The notes beneath the pieces were generated by a model. That model worked only from the letters and a program-made list of their open reading frames with translations. It was not told the origin of the DNA and did not search any database. From DATBLE01 sp036555585 (GTDB taxonomy: Bacteria; Actinomycetota; Thermoleophilia; Gaiellales; Gaiellaceae), in the NCBI GenBank assembly GCA_036555585.1, contig DATBLE010000009.1, forward strand, positions 1 through 64,000: a stretch of DNA of 64,000 nucleotides, read 5' to 3'. The position numbers were made by a program, and so were the translations under genes. Below, one piece after another: positions 9,501-17,298 of the stretch (positions are counted from its first letter, which is position 1; every line of letters begins with the position of its first letter).

Positions 9501-9532
9501 AGGCACGGTCGCGTCTCGAGCGGCTGCGCTAG
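6529..9532 (+). pseudogene. Class III nucleotidyl cyclase / AAA ATPase / TPR regulator with three frame breaks at its 5' end
   Basis: Domains, in order: an N-terminal zinc ribbon, a class III cyclase, an ATPase and TPR-like repeats. The ribbon is CTSC in one frame and FCPH in the next. The cyclase shows FCDVTGST and KFIGDAVMAVFG, then GRIGVTTGEVVTGTEERLATGDAVNVAARL. The ATPase follows from about 7165 (Walker A GAAGVGKSRL, Walker B VCVFDDVHWGEET), with about 1.3 kb of TPR-like repeats to 9532. Matching the family pattern needs three single-base corrections: an extra C near 6553, an extra G near 6591 and a missing G near 6857. Everything after 6860 is one intact frame. It is either a recently broken gene or a cluster of sequencing errors; the latter is quite possible. 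Such proteins are large multidomain signal regulators. No partner is evident. Confidence 0.8.
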
Positions 9533-9535
9533 GGA

Positions 9536-9621
9536 GTTGTCCACAACAGGTGCCTGGCACCAGACGTGGAACGAGAGTTGAACGTTCCTTCCACAATCCA
9601 CAACCAATGCCTGGCACCAGA
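9536..9621. repeat. Intergenic palindromes of REP type with a DnaA-box-like motif
   Basis: The 132-base gap between the regulator and rmlB holds GTTGT-CC-ACAAC (9536-9547, containing TTGTCCACA). It also holds the odd-length palindrome GGTGCC-T-GGCACC (9549-9561) and a second copy of TGCCTGGCACCAGA at 9608-9621. The same GTGCCTGGCAC core recurs twice just before the RAYT transposase at 14618. Confidence 0.7.
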
Positions 9622-9664
9622 GGTGTGACGAACCCGTGACAGGTTCTCCACTACCCTTCCGGCG

Positions 9665-10651
9665 ATGCGCGTGCTCGTCACCGGCGGAGCCGGGTTCATC
9701 GGCTCCCACTTCGCGAAGCGCCTGGCCGCGGCCGGCGACGAGGTCGTCGTCCTCGACAAGCTGACCTACTCCGGCAACCCGGCCAACCTGGACGGCGCCG
9801 ACGTGGAGCTCGTCGTCGGCGACATCTGCGACTCCGAGGCCGTCGCGCAGGCGGGCGCCGGCTGCGACGCCGTCGTCAACTTCGCCGCCGAGACGCACGT
9901 CGACCGCTCGATCCTCGGCGCGGCGGAGTTCATCGAGACCGACGTCCACGGCACGTACGTGCTGCTCGGCTGGGTGCGTGACGCCGGCGTCCGGCTCGTC
10001 CAGGTCTCCACCGACGAGGTCTACGGCGACATCCCCGAGGGGCAGCGGTCGACCGAGGGCGACCCGCTGCGGCCGTCGAGCCCCTACGCGGCGTCCAAGG
10101 CCGGCGGCGACCTCCAGGTGCTCGCCGCCGTGCGCACGTTCGGGGTCGACGCGTGCATCACCCGTGCCGCCAACACCTACGGGCCGAACCAGTACCCGGA
10201 GAAGATCATCCCGCTTTTCGTCACGAACGCGCTCGACGGCGAGCCCCTGCCCGTCTACGGCGACGGCCGCCAGCGACGCGAGTGGCTGCACGCGGACGAC
10301 CACTGCGCCGCCGTCGAGCTCGTCCTCCGCGAGGGTGCCGCCGGCCAGGTCTACAACGTCGGCGGCGAAGAGCACGAGAACATCGACCTCACCCGGCGCA
10401 TCCTCGACCTGACCGGTGCGAGCGAGGACTTGATCCGTCACGTCGACGACCGCGCCGGACACGACCGCCGCTACGCGCTCGACGACGCGAAGCTCCGCAG
10501 CCTGGGCTGGGCGCCGGAGCACTCGCTGGGCGAGACGGGGCTCGCCGAGACCGTCGCCTGGTACCGCGGCAACCGGGCGTGGTGGGAGCCGATCAAGAGC
10601 GGCGAGTACCGGCGCTACTACGAGCAGCAGTACGGCGCCCGCCTGCGTTAA
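9665..10651 (+). CDS. rmlB: dTDP-glucose 4,6-dehydratase
   Basis: This short-chain dehydrogenase converts dTDP-glucose to dTDP-4-dehydro-6-deoxyglucose, the intermediate consumed by RmlC and RmlD. It has the NAD motif GGAGFIG at residues 7-13, the catalytic triad region STDEVYGD with T116-D117-E118, and Y141-AAS-K145. RAANTYGPNQYPEKIIP and VYGDGRQRREWLH are typical RmlB blocks. The length of 328 is normal. A -10-like TACCCT ends seven bases before the ATG, suggesting its own leaderless promoter although rmlACD lie 3 kb upstream. Confidence 0.95.
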   Translation: MRVLVTGGAGFIGSHFAKRLAAAGDEVVVLDKLTYSGNPANLDGADVELVVGDICDSEAVAQAGAGCDAVVNFAAETHVDRSILGAAEFIETDVHGTYVLLGWVRDAGVRLVQVSTDEVYGDIPEGQRSTEGDPLRPSSPYAASKAGGDLQVLAAVRTFGVDACITRAANTYGPNQYPEKIIPLFVTNALDGEPLPVYGDGRQRREWLHADDHCAAVELVLREGAAGQVYNVGGEEHENIDLTRRILDLTGASEDLIRHVDDRAGHDRRYALDDAKLRSLGWAPEHSLGETGLAETVAWYRGNRAWWEPIKSGEYRRYYEQQYGARLR

Positions 10652-10709
10652 CTCGGTGTAAGCCCCCGCAGCGGTCAGCTAGCCTGAGGTGCCGGCTCTG
10701 CCCAACGTC

Positions 10710-12074
10710 ATGCCCAGCCGCCGCCTCGTCCTCGTCGCCTTCCTCGTGGCCGCGCTGCTCGGCCCGGCCGGAGCGAGCCCCCAGACGCCGACGCCGACCA
10801 CGGTGGAGGCGACCACCTTCGTGATCTCGGGCCACGGCTGGGGGCACGGCGTCGGCATGGCCCAGTGGGGCGCCTACGGCTACGCGAAGCACGGGGTCGC
10901 CTACGACAAGATCCTCGCCCACTACTACCCCCGCACCGCCCTCGCCCCCAGCCCGGTCGCGAAGATCAAGGTGCTGCTGGTCGAGGGGGCGAAGCGCGTG
11001 GTCGTCTCCTCGCCGGAGCCGTTTGTCGTCAAGGACGCCGCGGGCGTGGTGCACCAGCTCGTCGCGGGTCCCCACCAGGTCGACCCGAAGCTCGCGCTCG
11101 ATCCCGCCCGCCCCGCCAAGGCGCTTCCGGGGCCGCTCACCTTCCTGCCGGGCAAGGGCCCGCTCTGGCTGAAGAACCCGTACCGGGGCACCTTCACGGT
11201 GGCGAGCGACGGCAAGAAGCTGACAGTCGTGAACACCGTCGCGCTCGAGTCGTACACGCGGGGCGTCGTCTCCAGCGAGATGCCGCACGACTGGCCGCTG
11301 GAGGCAGTGAAGGCGCAGGCGGTGGCAGCGCGTTCGTATGCCCTCGCGCACCGCCGGGACGGTGCCTTCGACGTCTACAACGACACCCGCGACCAGGTCT
11401 ACGGCGGGATCCTGGCCGAGACGCCGGTCGGCGACCAGGCGGTCGCCGAGACGAAGCGCCAGGTGCTGCTCTACGGCGGCAAGGTCGCGCAGACCTTCTT
11501 CTTCTCCAGCTCGGGCGGGCGGACAGCCGCGGTCACCGACGTCTTCGCGAACGCCAAGCCGGCGCCGTACCTGGTCTCGGTCCCCGACCCGTACGACACG
11601 TACTCGCCGTATCACGACTGGGGGCCGGTGGCCGTCGCCGGCACCGCGGCGAGCAAGCTGCTCGGGATCGCGGGCGTCGACGCCCTGCGTCCCGTTCCCG
11701 CGACGGGTCACGCCAGGTCGGTCGTGGTCACCGGCCGCGACGGAGACGTGACCGTGTCCGCGTCGGACGTTCGCCGGCAGCTCGGGCTCCGATCGACCTG
11801 GATGAGCGTCGGCGTCCTGTGGCTGTCCCGGCCGGTCGGCGCCGTCGCGCCCGAGACACCCGTGACGATCACGGGCAGAGCGACCCGGGTGCAGGGTCCG
11901 GTGCTCGAGCAGCGATCGGCGACGGGCGGCGCCTGGGAGCCGGGGCCGGCGCTCTCGCTGCAACCCGACGGCACGTTCTCTCTCTCCGTCGCCCCGAGCG
12001 AGACGACGCTGTATCGGCTGTCGGCCGGCACGATCAAAAGCGCGGTCCTGCGGGTCGCGGTCGCGACCGCATGA
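10710..12074 (+). CDS. SpoIID/LytB-domain secreted protein
   Basis: SpoIID-type domains are found in cell-wall (peptidoglycan) processing factors; SpoIID itself is a lytic transglycosylase. A signal peptide (MPSRRLVLVAFLVAALLG) is followed by the start of the domain at GHGWGHGVGMAQWGAYGYA. The core follows: TVVNTVALESYTRGVVSSEMP, AVKAQAVAARSYAL and FFFSSSGGRTAAVTDVF. A C-terminal beta-rich region of about 110 residues follows. ATG 10710 is chosen because GTG 10689 lies only three bases after a TAGCCT -10-like box (10680-10685), which would exclude it from a transcript. Starting at GTG 10689 would add seven residues. Its stop overlaps the subtilase gene (ATGA). Confidence 0.9.
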   Translation: MPSRRLVLVAFLVAALLGPAGASPQTPTPTTVEATTFVISGHGWGHGVGMAQWGAYGYAKHGVAYDKILAHYYPRTALAPSPVAKIKVLLVEGAKRVVVSSPEPFVVKDAAGVVHQLVAGPHQVDPKLALDPARPAKALPGPLTFLPGKGPLWLKNPYRGTFTVASDGKKLTVVNTVALESYTRGVVSSEMPHDWPLEAVKAQAVAARSYALAHRRDGAFDVYNDTRDQVYGGILAETPVGDQAVAETKRQVLLYGGKVAQTFFFSSSGGRTAAVTDVFANAKPAPYLVSVPDPYDTYSPYHDWGPVAVAGTAASKLLGIAGVDALRPVPATGHARSVVVTGRDGDVTVSASDVRRQLGLRSTWMSVGVLWLSRPVGAVAPETPVTITGRATRVQGPVLEQRSATGGAWEPGPALSLQPDGTFSLSVAPSETTLYRLSAGTIKSAVLRVAVATA

Positions 12075-13540
12075 GGCGGCTCGCAATCGGGCTGGCGACG
12101 CTCGCGCTGGCGATGCCGTCCGGCGCGGCGGGCAGCGCGAGGTTCGCTCCGGACGATCCGCTCGCCGCGCGGCAGTGGTATCTGGGCGCGATTCACGCCT
12201 TCGACTTCTGGACCGAGCAGCCGCCGGCCTTCGAGCCGGTTCGGGTGGCGATCATCGACTCGGGCCTCGACGCCGACCATCCCGAGTTCGCGGGCCGCGT
12301 CGCGCTCCAGCAGAGCTTCGTCGGCGGCGACGTCAACGACCGGCAGGGCCACGGAACCTTCATCGCCGGGATCATCGGGGCGGCGCTCGACAACGGCCAG
12401 GGGATCGCGGGGATCGCCTTCCCCGCGCAGCTGCTGATCGCCAAGGTCGTCCGTGCGGACGGGACGATCGCGCCGAACGAGGAGGCGAAGGCGATCCGCT
12501 GGGCGGCCGACAACGGCGCACGCGTGATCAACCTCTCCCTCGGCGGGCTCCGCGACCCGCTCGATCCGGCCGAGGACACGTTCTCGACGGCTGAGCAGAC
12601 CGCCGTCGCGTACGCGTACTCGAAGGGCGCGGTCGTGGTCGCCGCGGTGGGGAACGCCGACGAGGCGCCGAAGACGCCGTGGCACTACGCGAGCTACCCG
12701 GCCGCTCTCCCGCACGTGATCGGGGTGAGCGCGCTGGCGGCCGACGGTTCCGTGCCGACGTTCTCGATCCGCGACAAGGTCTACAACGACATCTCGGCGC
12801 CGGGCGTCGGCATCGTGTCGACCCTGCCGCGGGCGATGACGGCCTCGCACCCGGCCTGCGCCGACCAGGGCTACTCGATCTGCGGGCCGCCCGAGTTCCG
12901 TCCCGCCGACGGCACGTCCTACGCCGCGGCGCAGGTCTCGGCCGCGGCCGCGCTGCTGATCGCCATGCGGCCGACGCTGACGCCCGACCAGGTGATGTTT
13001 CTGCTCGAGCACACCGCGGACGACGTCAGCGCCGGAACCGGCTGCCTGCGCTGCCCGCTCGGCCGCGACTGGTACAGCGGCTGGGGCCGGCTCGACGTCG
13101 CCGCCGCGCTGAAGGCGCTCACCGGCCCGCCGCCGCCGCGCGACCGGTTCGAGGGCAACGACGAGGCCGGCGACCAGGCGTTCAGCCTCTACGGCCGCTC
13201 GATCGACATCAGGGCGACGCTCGACTACTGGGACGACAACATCGACGTCTACCGCATCCGGCTGCGCAAGGGGCAGACCGTCTCTGTCTCCCTCCGCGGC
13301 CCGGCCGGCACCGACACGAACCTGATCCTCTGGCGGCCGGGCACGCAGCTCGTCGAAGCGCAGTCGATCGGCCAGCAGGCGGCGCTCCAGGCCTGGCGGC
13401 TGACGCAGTCGGCGCATGCCGGTCCGAACGAGCACTTCCTGCACCGCGCCCGCACGGCCGGGTGGTACTACGTCGAGGTCAAGCTGACGACGCAGGGCTC
13501 CGGCCAGTACCGGCTGCGCATCTCCAAGAGCAGCACGTGA
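12071..13540 (+). CDS. Secreted S8 family serine peptidase (subtilisin-like)
   Basis: This 489-residue subtilase has a signal peptide (residues 1-21). Its catalytic triad is visible at D63 (IIDSGLD), H94 (GHGTF) and S283 (GTSYAAA), with the oxyanion Asn at N195 (AVGNAD). A C-terminal domain from about residue 360 (RFEGNDEAGDQ to QYRLRIS) looks like a pre-peptidase-type beta sandwich. A Cys-containing insert (CADQGYSICG, CLRCP) may be disulfide-bonded. It overlaps its neighbours by four bases on both sides, so it is co-translated with the SpoIID-like protein. A joint role in envelope processing is inferred from position only. Confidence 0.93.
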   Translation: MRRLAIGLATLALAMPSGAAGSARFAPDDPLAARQWYLGAIHAFDFWTEQPPAFEPVRVAIIDSGLDADHPEFAGRVALQQSFVGGDVNDRQGHGTFIAGIIGAALDNGQGIAGIAFPAQLLIAKVVRADGTIAPNEEAKAIRWAADNGARVINLSLGGLRDPLDPAEDTFSTAEQTAVAYAYSKGAVVVAAVGNADEAPKTPWHYASYPAALPHVIGVSALAADGSVPTFSIRDKVYNDISAPGVGIVSTLPRAMTASHPACADQGYSICGPPEFRPADGTSYAAAQVSAAAALLIAMRPTLTPDQVMFLLEHTADDVSAGTGCLRCPLGRDWYSGWGRLDVAAALKALTGPPPPRDRFEGNDEAGDQAFSLYGRSIDIRATLDYWDDNIDVYRIRLRKGQTVSVSLRGPAGTDTNLILWRPGTQLVEAQSIGQQAALQAWRLTQSAHAGPNEHFLHRARTAGWYYVEVKLTTQGSGQYRLRISKSST

Positions 13541-14415
13541 TCCGGGTCGGGGTGCAGCTGCCCGAGGTCGAGCGCGAGGTCGGCTGGCCCGAGTACGCGG
13601 CGATGGCGCGGGCAGCCGAGGACGGCGGGTTCGACTCGATCTGGCTGGGCGACCACCTCCTCTACCGGGGAGACGGCCGTCCCGAGCGCGGGCCGTGGGA
13701 GGCGTGGACGCTGCTCGCCGCGCTCGCTGCGGTCACCCGGCAGGTGTCGCTCGGCCCGCTCGTCGCCTGCGCGAGCTTCCATCCGCCGGGGCTGCTGGCG
13801 AAGATGGCGGCGACGCTCGCGGAGGTCAGCGGCGGCCGGTTCGTCCTCGGTCTCGGCGCCGGGTGGAACGAGACCGAGTACCGCGCCTTCGGACTGCCGT
13901 ACGACCACCGTGTCTCGCGTTTCGAGGAGTCGTTCGAGATCGTCCGCCGCCTGCTCGCCGGCGAGCGCGTGACCCTTGCCGGCCGCTTCTGGCAGGCAGA
14001 GGACGCGGTGCTGCTTCCGCCTGCTCCGGGCCGGGTTCCGCTGATGATCGGGTCGAACGGCGAGCGGATGCTCGCGGCGGCGCTGCCCTACGTCGATCGC
14101 TGGAACACCTGGTACGCGGGCTACGGGAACACGGTCGAGGGGTTCGCCGAGCTGAACGCGCGCATCACCTCGGCCGCCGAGCGCGCGGGCCGCGACCCGT
14201 CCGACGTCGAGCGCAGCGCGTGCGTCCTCGTCGAGCTCGACCCGGACGCGGTGCGACGGCCCCACGCCGACGAGGGCATCCGGCCCGTGGTGCCGGATGC
14301 GTTGTCACGGCATCTCGAGGAGCTGGAGCAGGCGGGCTCCGACGAGGCGATTCTCGTCCTGCGTCCGATCACGGAATCGTCGATCGAGACGGTCGGCGCG
14401 TTGCTCCCGGCGTAG
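13537..14415 (+). CDS. LLM-class (luciferase-like, probably F420-dependent) oxidoreductase
   Basis: This TIM-barrel flavin/F420 oxidoreductase has 292 residues. The motifs VGVQLPEVEREVGWPEYAAM, DSIWLGDHLL, LGPLVACASFHPPGLLAKMAATL and GRFVLGLGAGWNETEYRAFG are characteristic. The last two mark the cofactor-binding face. GTG 13537 overlaps the stop of the subtilase gene (GTGA). The substrate is unknown, and its place in an operon with wall-acting genes may be fortuitous. F420 rather than FMN use is inferred from sequence style and the likely actinobacterial host. Confidence 0.9.
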   Translation: MIRVGVQLPEVEREVGWPEYAAMARAAEDGGFDSIWLGDHLLYRGDGRPERGPWEAWTLLAALAAVTRQVSLGPLVACASFHPPGLLAKMAATLAEVSGGRFVLGLGAGWNETEYRAFGLPYDHRVSRFEESFEIVRRLLAGERVTLAGRFWQAEDAVLLPPAPGRVPLMIGSNGERMLAAALPYVDRWNTWYAGYGNTVEGFAELNARITSAAERAGRDPSDVERSACVLVELDPDAVRRPHADEGIRPVVPDALSRHLEELEQAGSDEAILVLRPITESSIETVGALLPA

Positions 14416-14470
14416 CCCGGGCGCGTTCCGTCCGGAGCCCGGGCCCGTCTGCAGCCGTGCGTAGGCGCTT

Positions 14471-14552
14471 CTTAACCGTGCCTGGCACCGTCAAGACCCT
14501 GCTCCCTCCGCGAGTCGAGCGCCAGTCCTTAACCGTGCCTGGCACGGTTAAG
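14471..14552. repeat. Pair of REP-type palindromes upstream of the RAYT gene
   Basis: There are two 25-base units. The second (14528-14552) is a perfect hairpin with 12-base arms CTTAACCGTGCC / GGCACGGTTAAG around a single T. The first (14471-14495) is the same with two mismatches in the right arm. They lie 65 bases before the transposase, and their GTGCCTGGCAC core is repeated at 9549 and 9608. Confidence 0.75.
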
Positions 14553-14605
14553 AACGAATGTGTGACAACCGGCCCGGCGGGGTGGCCGAGCCGCCGCCGG
14601 CGCGC

Positions 14606-14611
14606 TAGCTT
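14606..14611 (+). promoter_or_regulatory. -10 box (TAGCTT) of a leaderless promoter
   Basis: TAGCTT plus six bases leads directly into GTG 14618 of the transposase. No ribosome site is present. Confidence 0.5.
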
Positions 14612-14617
14612 CGTCCC

Positions 14618-15070
14618 GTGCCTCGTGTTCCCCGCTCCGCCCTTCCCGACGGCATCTTCCACGTCTACGCGCGCGGCCTTGCGGCCACGTTCGCCCCGTT
14701 CCCCGACGACAGGGACAAGTCCGCCATGTTCGACCTCCTCCCCGGCCTGCGGACGCGCGGACTGATCATCCACGCTGCCTGCGTGATGTCGACCCACTAC
14801 CACGGCATCTTCGAGGGGCGCCGGTCGAGACTGTCGACGGCCCTACAGTGGCTCAACTGGTCGTATGCCCGTGCCTACAACAGCGCCCACGACCTGCACG
14901 GGCACGTGTTCTCGGAGCGTTTCCAGAGCCGGGTGATCGAGGACGAGGAGAGCCTGGAAAGACGCCACGGCTACGTGCTTGCGAATCCGCTCCGCGCCGG
15001 CCTCTGCGATGCGATCGAGGACTGGTCGTGGTCGTACAGCCGGTACCTACCCGACCTCCGCCGCTTCTAG
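14618..15070 (+). CDS. REP-associated tyrosine transposase (RAYT, IS200/Y1-like)
   Basis: A 150-residue HUH-type nuclease of the Y1_Tnp family. The HUH motif is H60-Y-H62 in CVMSTHYHGIF, and the likely catalytic tyrosine is Y118 in GYVLANPLRAGLC. GHVFSERFQSRVIEDEE is the other conserved block. RAYTs are domesticated relatives of IS200 transposases that process REP hairpins; palindromes of that kind stand just upstream. There are no flanking insertion-sequence ends and the ORF is complete. Its TAG overlaps the stop of the convergent cupin gene (CTAG). Confidence 0.9.
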   Translation: MPRVPRSALPDGIFHVYARGLAATFAPFPDDRDKSAMFDLLPGLRTRGLIIHAACVMSTHYHGIFEGRRSRLSTALQWLNWSYARAYNSAHDLHGHVFSERFQSRVIEDEESLERRHGYVLANPLRAGLCDAIEDWSWSYSRYLPDLRRF

Positions 15071-15696
15071 CCGACAAGCTCGGCGAAGCGCGGGTCGCCT
15101 CGGAGCGAGATCAGGTCCTTGTCCTCGCGAGCCCATCCGGCGTACTCCGGGCGTCTCTCGATCGTCATCCGAAGATGCCCGAGGGCTTCCTCGGTCTCGC
15201 CGAGCAGCGCCTCCGCGCAAGCGAGGTTGTAGTACAGCGTGGTTCGCTCCTGGTAACGGTCGAGCGCCTCGATCAGGAGCTGCTTCGCCTCCGCGGGCCG
15301 TCCCTCGTCGAGCAGCGCGAACACGTCGCGGTTCGTCTCCCAGGCCTGCGCCGAATACGCCTCCCCGGGCTTCGCTCCGACGGTGAGAATCGTCGTCCCC
15401 TCCGCGCGCGCGACGGCGCCGCGTGACAGCGACGGGTCGCGGACGAGGACGATCGTGCCCTCCGGCCCGTCGATCTCCTCGCCGCCGACGGTGAACGTCG
15501 CGTGTCCGGCCGTGACGAGGTAGAGCTCCTCGTGCCCGGTCGGCGCCTCGTCGTGCTCGGGGATGACGCTGTCACCCGCCTCGCGGCCGGCCCAGCTGTT
15601 GATCCCGAACGAGCCGATGTCGAGAGCCAGGCGGATCGGCGCCCAGCCGTCCTCGCGGCGCAGGTTCTCGAGGCGTGCGGTCTCGAAGCCGTTCAG
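15067..15696 (-). CDS. Cupin-domain protein with TPR-like C-terminus
   Basis: The 209-residue product has an N-terminal cupin (GFETARLENLRRE, SFGINSWAGREAGDSVIPEHDEA, EELYLVTAGHATFTVGGEEI, GTTILTVGAKPGEAY) and a C-terminal helical repeat (NLACAEALLGETEEALGHLRMTIE). No ATG, GTG or TTG exists in frame until 15324, well inside the protein. CTG 15696 overlaps the stop of the upstream acyltransferase as CTGA and keeps the whole cupin, so a CTG start is the simplest reading. It ends the Wbp-like operon. The specific function is unknown. Confidence 0.82.
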   Translation of the reverse strand: MNGFETARLENLRREDGWAPIRLALDIGSFGINSWAGREAGDSVIPEHDEAPTGHEELYLVTAGHATFTVGGEEIDGPEGTIVLVRDPSLSRGAVARAEGTTILTVGAKPGEAYSAQAWETNRDVFALLDEGRPAEAKQLLIEALDRYQERTTLYYNLACAEALLGETEEALGHLRMTIERRPEYAGWAREDKDLISLRGDPRFAELVG

Positions 15697-16337
15697 GACA
15701 GCAGCTCCTCGTCGGGGACGTCGCGGATCTTTCGTGCCGGGTTGCCCACGACCACGGCACGCGCCGGCACGTCCTTGGTCACCACCGCGCCGGCGCCGAC
15801 GAACGCCTCCTCGCCGATCTCGACCGCCGGGCAGAGGATCGCGCCGCCGCCGATCCGGGCTCCTCGCCGGATCGTCGGGCCCTCGATCAGCTCGTGTCGC
15901 CGCTCGGTCCGTCCCATGAAGTCGTCGTTCGTGGTCACCACGCAGGGCGCGACGAAGACGTTGTCCTCCAGCGTCGAGTACGCGGTGATGTAGGCGCCGG
16001 CCTGGATCTTCGTCATCGCGCCGACGGTCGTGTCGTTCTCGACCAGCGAGCCGCGGCCCACGACCACGTCGTCGCCGAGAGCGACCCGCTCACGGACGCA
16101 CGCCTGGTCGCCGACGATCGCCCGCGCGCCGATCGTCGTGCCGGCGAAGACGACCGCGCCCGTCGAGATCACCGCGCCGTCGCCGATCTCGGCCGGCGGC
16201 AGCTCCTCGCGCTTCGCGGTCGAGCGCGGCGAGAGGACCGGCTGCTTGCCGACGACCGCGTACTCCAGCACCCGGACGCCCTCGCCGAGCACGGTGCCCG
16301 GGTGGACGACCGCGGTCGGGTGGACCTCAGCCGCCAT
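15693..16337 (-). CDS. Left-handed beta-helix acyltransferase (WbpD-like)
   Basis: Hexapeptide repeats run through all 214 residues (VHPTAVVHPGTVLGEGV, IGARAIVGDQACVRERVALGDDVVVGRGS, FVAPCVVTTNDDF, IGGGAILCPAVEIGEEAFVGAGAVVTKDVPA). The TTNDDF and GNPARKI motifs match the N-acetyltransferases that act on UDP-3-amino sugars. In the Wbp pathway WbpD acetylates the 3-amino group. It overlaps the Gfo/Idh gene upstream by 11 bases. The assignment to this pathway rests on the neighbours. Confidence 0.88.
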   Translation of the reverse strand: MAAEVHPTAVVHPGTVLGEGVRVLEYAVVGKQPVLSPRSTAKREELPPAEIGDGAVISTGAVVFAGTTIGARAIVGDQACVRERVALGDDVVVGRGSLVENDTTVGAMTKIQAGAYITAYSTLEDNVFVAPCVVTTNDDFMGRTERRHELIEGPTIRRGARIGGGAILCPAVEIGEEAFVGAGAVVTKDVPARAVVVGNPARKIRDVPDEELLS

Positions 16338-17298
16338 GGAGCGAAGCGGTCAGCCGCTCGAGTGCCCGGACGACCATCGCGCCGTCCCGCGCCACCTTCT
16401 GCCGGTCGCCGTCGCCGTCGACGAGCCGCAGGAAGTGCTCGCACTCGAGCCGGAGCGGCTCGGAGGTGGGGATCTTCGGGATGAAGATGTCGCCGCTTCG
16501 GGTCTGCCACTCGCCGTAGGTCTCGGCGCGCTTCCACGGCGCCTTGTCGTAGACGGTCACCTTGCGCTCCAGCTCCATGTCGTCGAACACGGCCATCTTG
16601 TCGCGTCCGACGACGGTCAGCCGCCGCATCTTGTGCGGGTCGAGCCAGGAGAGGTGCATGTGCGCGATCTTCCCCGACGGGAAGCGCAGGTAGCAGAAGA
16701 CGACGTCCTCGACGCCGTCCTGGAGGAAGTCGCGACCCTGCGCGGTCGCGACCTCGGGCTCCTCGTCGAGCAGGAAGAGGATCACGGACAGGTCGTGGAC
16801 TCCGAGCGACCAGAGCGCGTTCTCGTTCGCGCGCACGATCCCGAGGTTCTGTCGGTTCCCGTAGACGCAGAGCACCTCGCCGAGCTCGCCCTGGTCGATC
16901 AGCTCCTTCAGCTTCTGGACGCCGGGGTGGTAGAGCAGGAGGTGGCCGGGCATCAGCACGAGGTCGCGGTCGGCGGCGAGCGCGACGAGCTCGTCCATCT
17001 CGGGCCCCCGCATCGCCGGGGGCTTCTCGACGAGCACGTGCTTGCCCGCGGCGAGAGCGCTGCGAGCCAGCTCGTAGTGCGTCGGGACAGGGGTTGCGAT
17101 GACGACCGCGTCGAGGTCGTCGTCGGCCAGCATCTGCTGAAAGTCGGCAGTCGCCCGCGCGTCGGGATACCTCGTGGAGAACGCCGTCAGGCGTTCTCCG
17201 TCCAGGTCCGAGATCCACGCGAGCTCGGCGAGATCGTCGAAGTTGCGTGCGAGGTTCGGCCCCCAGTAGCCGAGCCCTGCGACACCGACCCGCGTCAC
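16327..17298 (-). CDS. Gfo/Idh/MocA-family oxidoreductase (WbpB-like)
   Basis: NAD-dependent sugar oxidoreductase of 323 residues. The Rossmann motif VGVAGLGYWGPNLARNF is at the N-terminus, with EKPPAMRGPEMDELV (the conserved E-K-P) and MPGHLLLYHPGVQKLKELI in the middle. A C-terminal substrate domain follows. WbpB oxidises C3 of a UDP-hexuronic acid. GTG 17298 overlaps the stop of the UDP-sugar dehydrogenase (GTGA). The substrate is inferred from the operon. Confidence 0.9.
   Translation of the reverse strand: MTRVGVAGLGYWGPNLARNFDDLAELAWISDLDGERLTAFSTRYPDARATADFQQMLADDDLDAVVIATPVPTHYELARSALAAGKHVLVEKPPAMRGPEMDELVALAADRDLVLMPGHLLLYHPGVQKLKELIDQGELGEVLCVYGNRQNLGIVRANENALWSLGVHDLSVILFLLDEEPEVATAQGRDFLQDGVEDVVFCYLRFPSGKIAHMHLSWLDPHKMRRLTVVGRDKMAVFDDMELERKVTVYDKAPWKRAETYGEWQTRSGDIFIPKIPTSEPLRLECEHFLRLVDGDGDRQKVARDGAMVVRALERLTASLHGG

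Noticed and set aside
9536..9547. Replication origin suggested by TTGTCCACA
   Set aside because: There are only isolated boxes at 9537 and 48453, no box cluster, no AT-rich unwinding element and no dnaA, dnaN or gidA nearby.
10680..10692. GTG 10689 as the start of the SpoIID-like gene
   Set aside because: It lies only three bases after the TAGCCT box, so it would not be in the transcript. ATG 10710 gives a cleaner signal peptide, although the choice remains uncertain.
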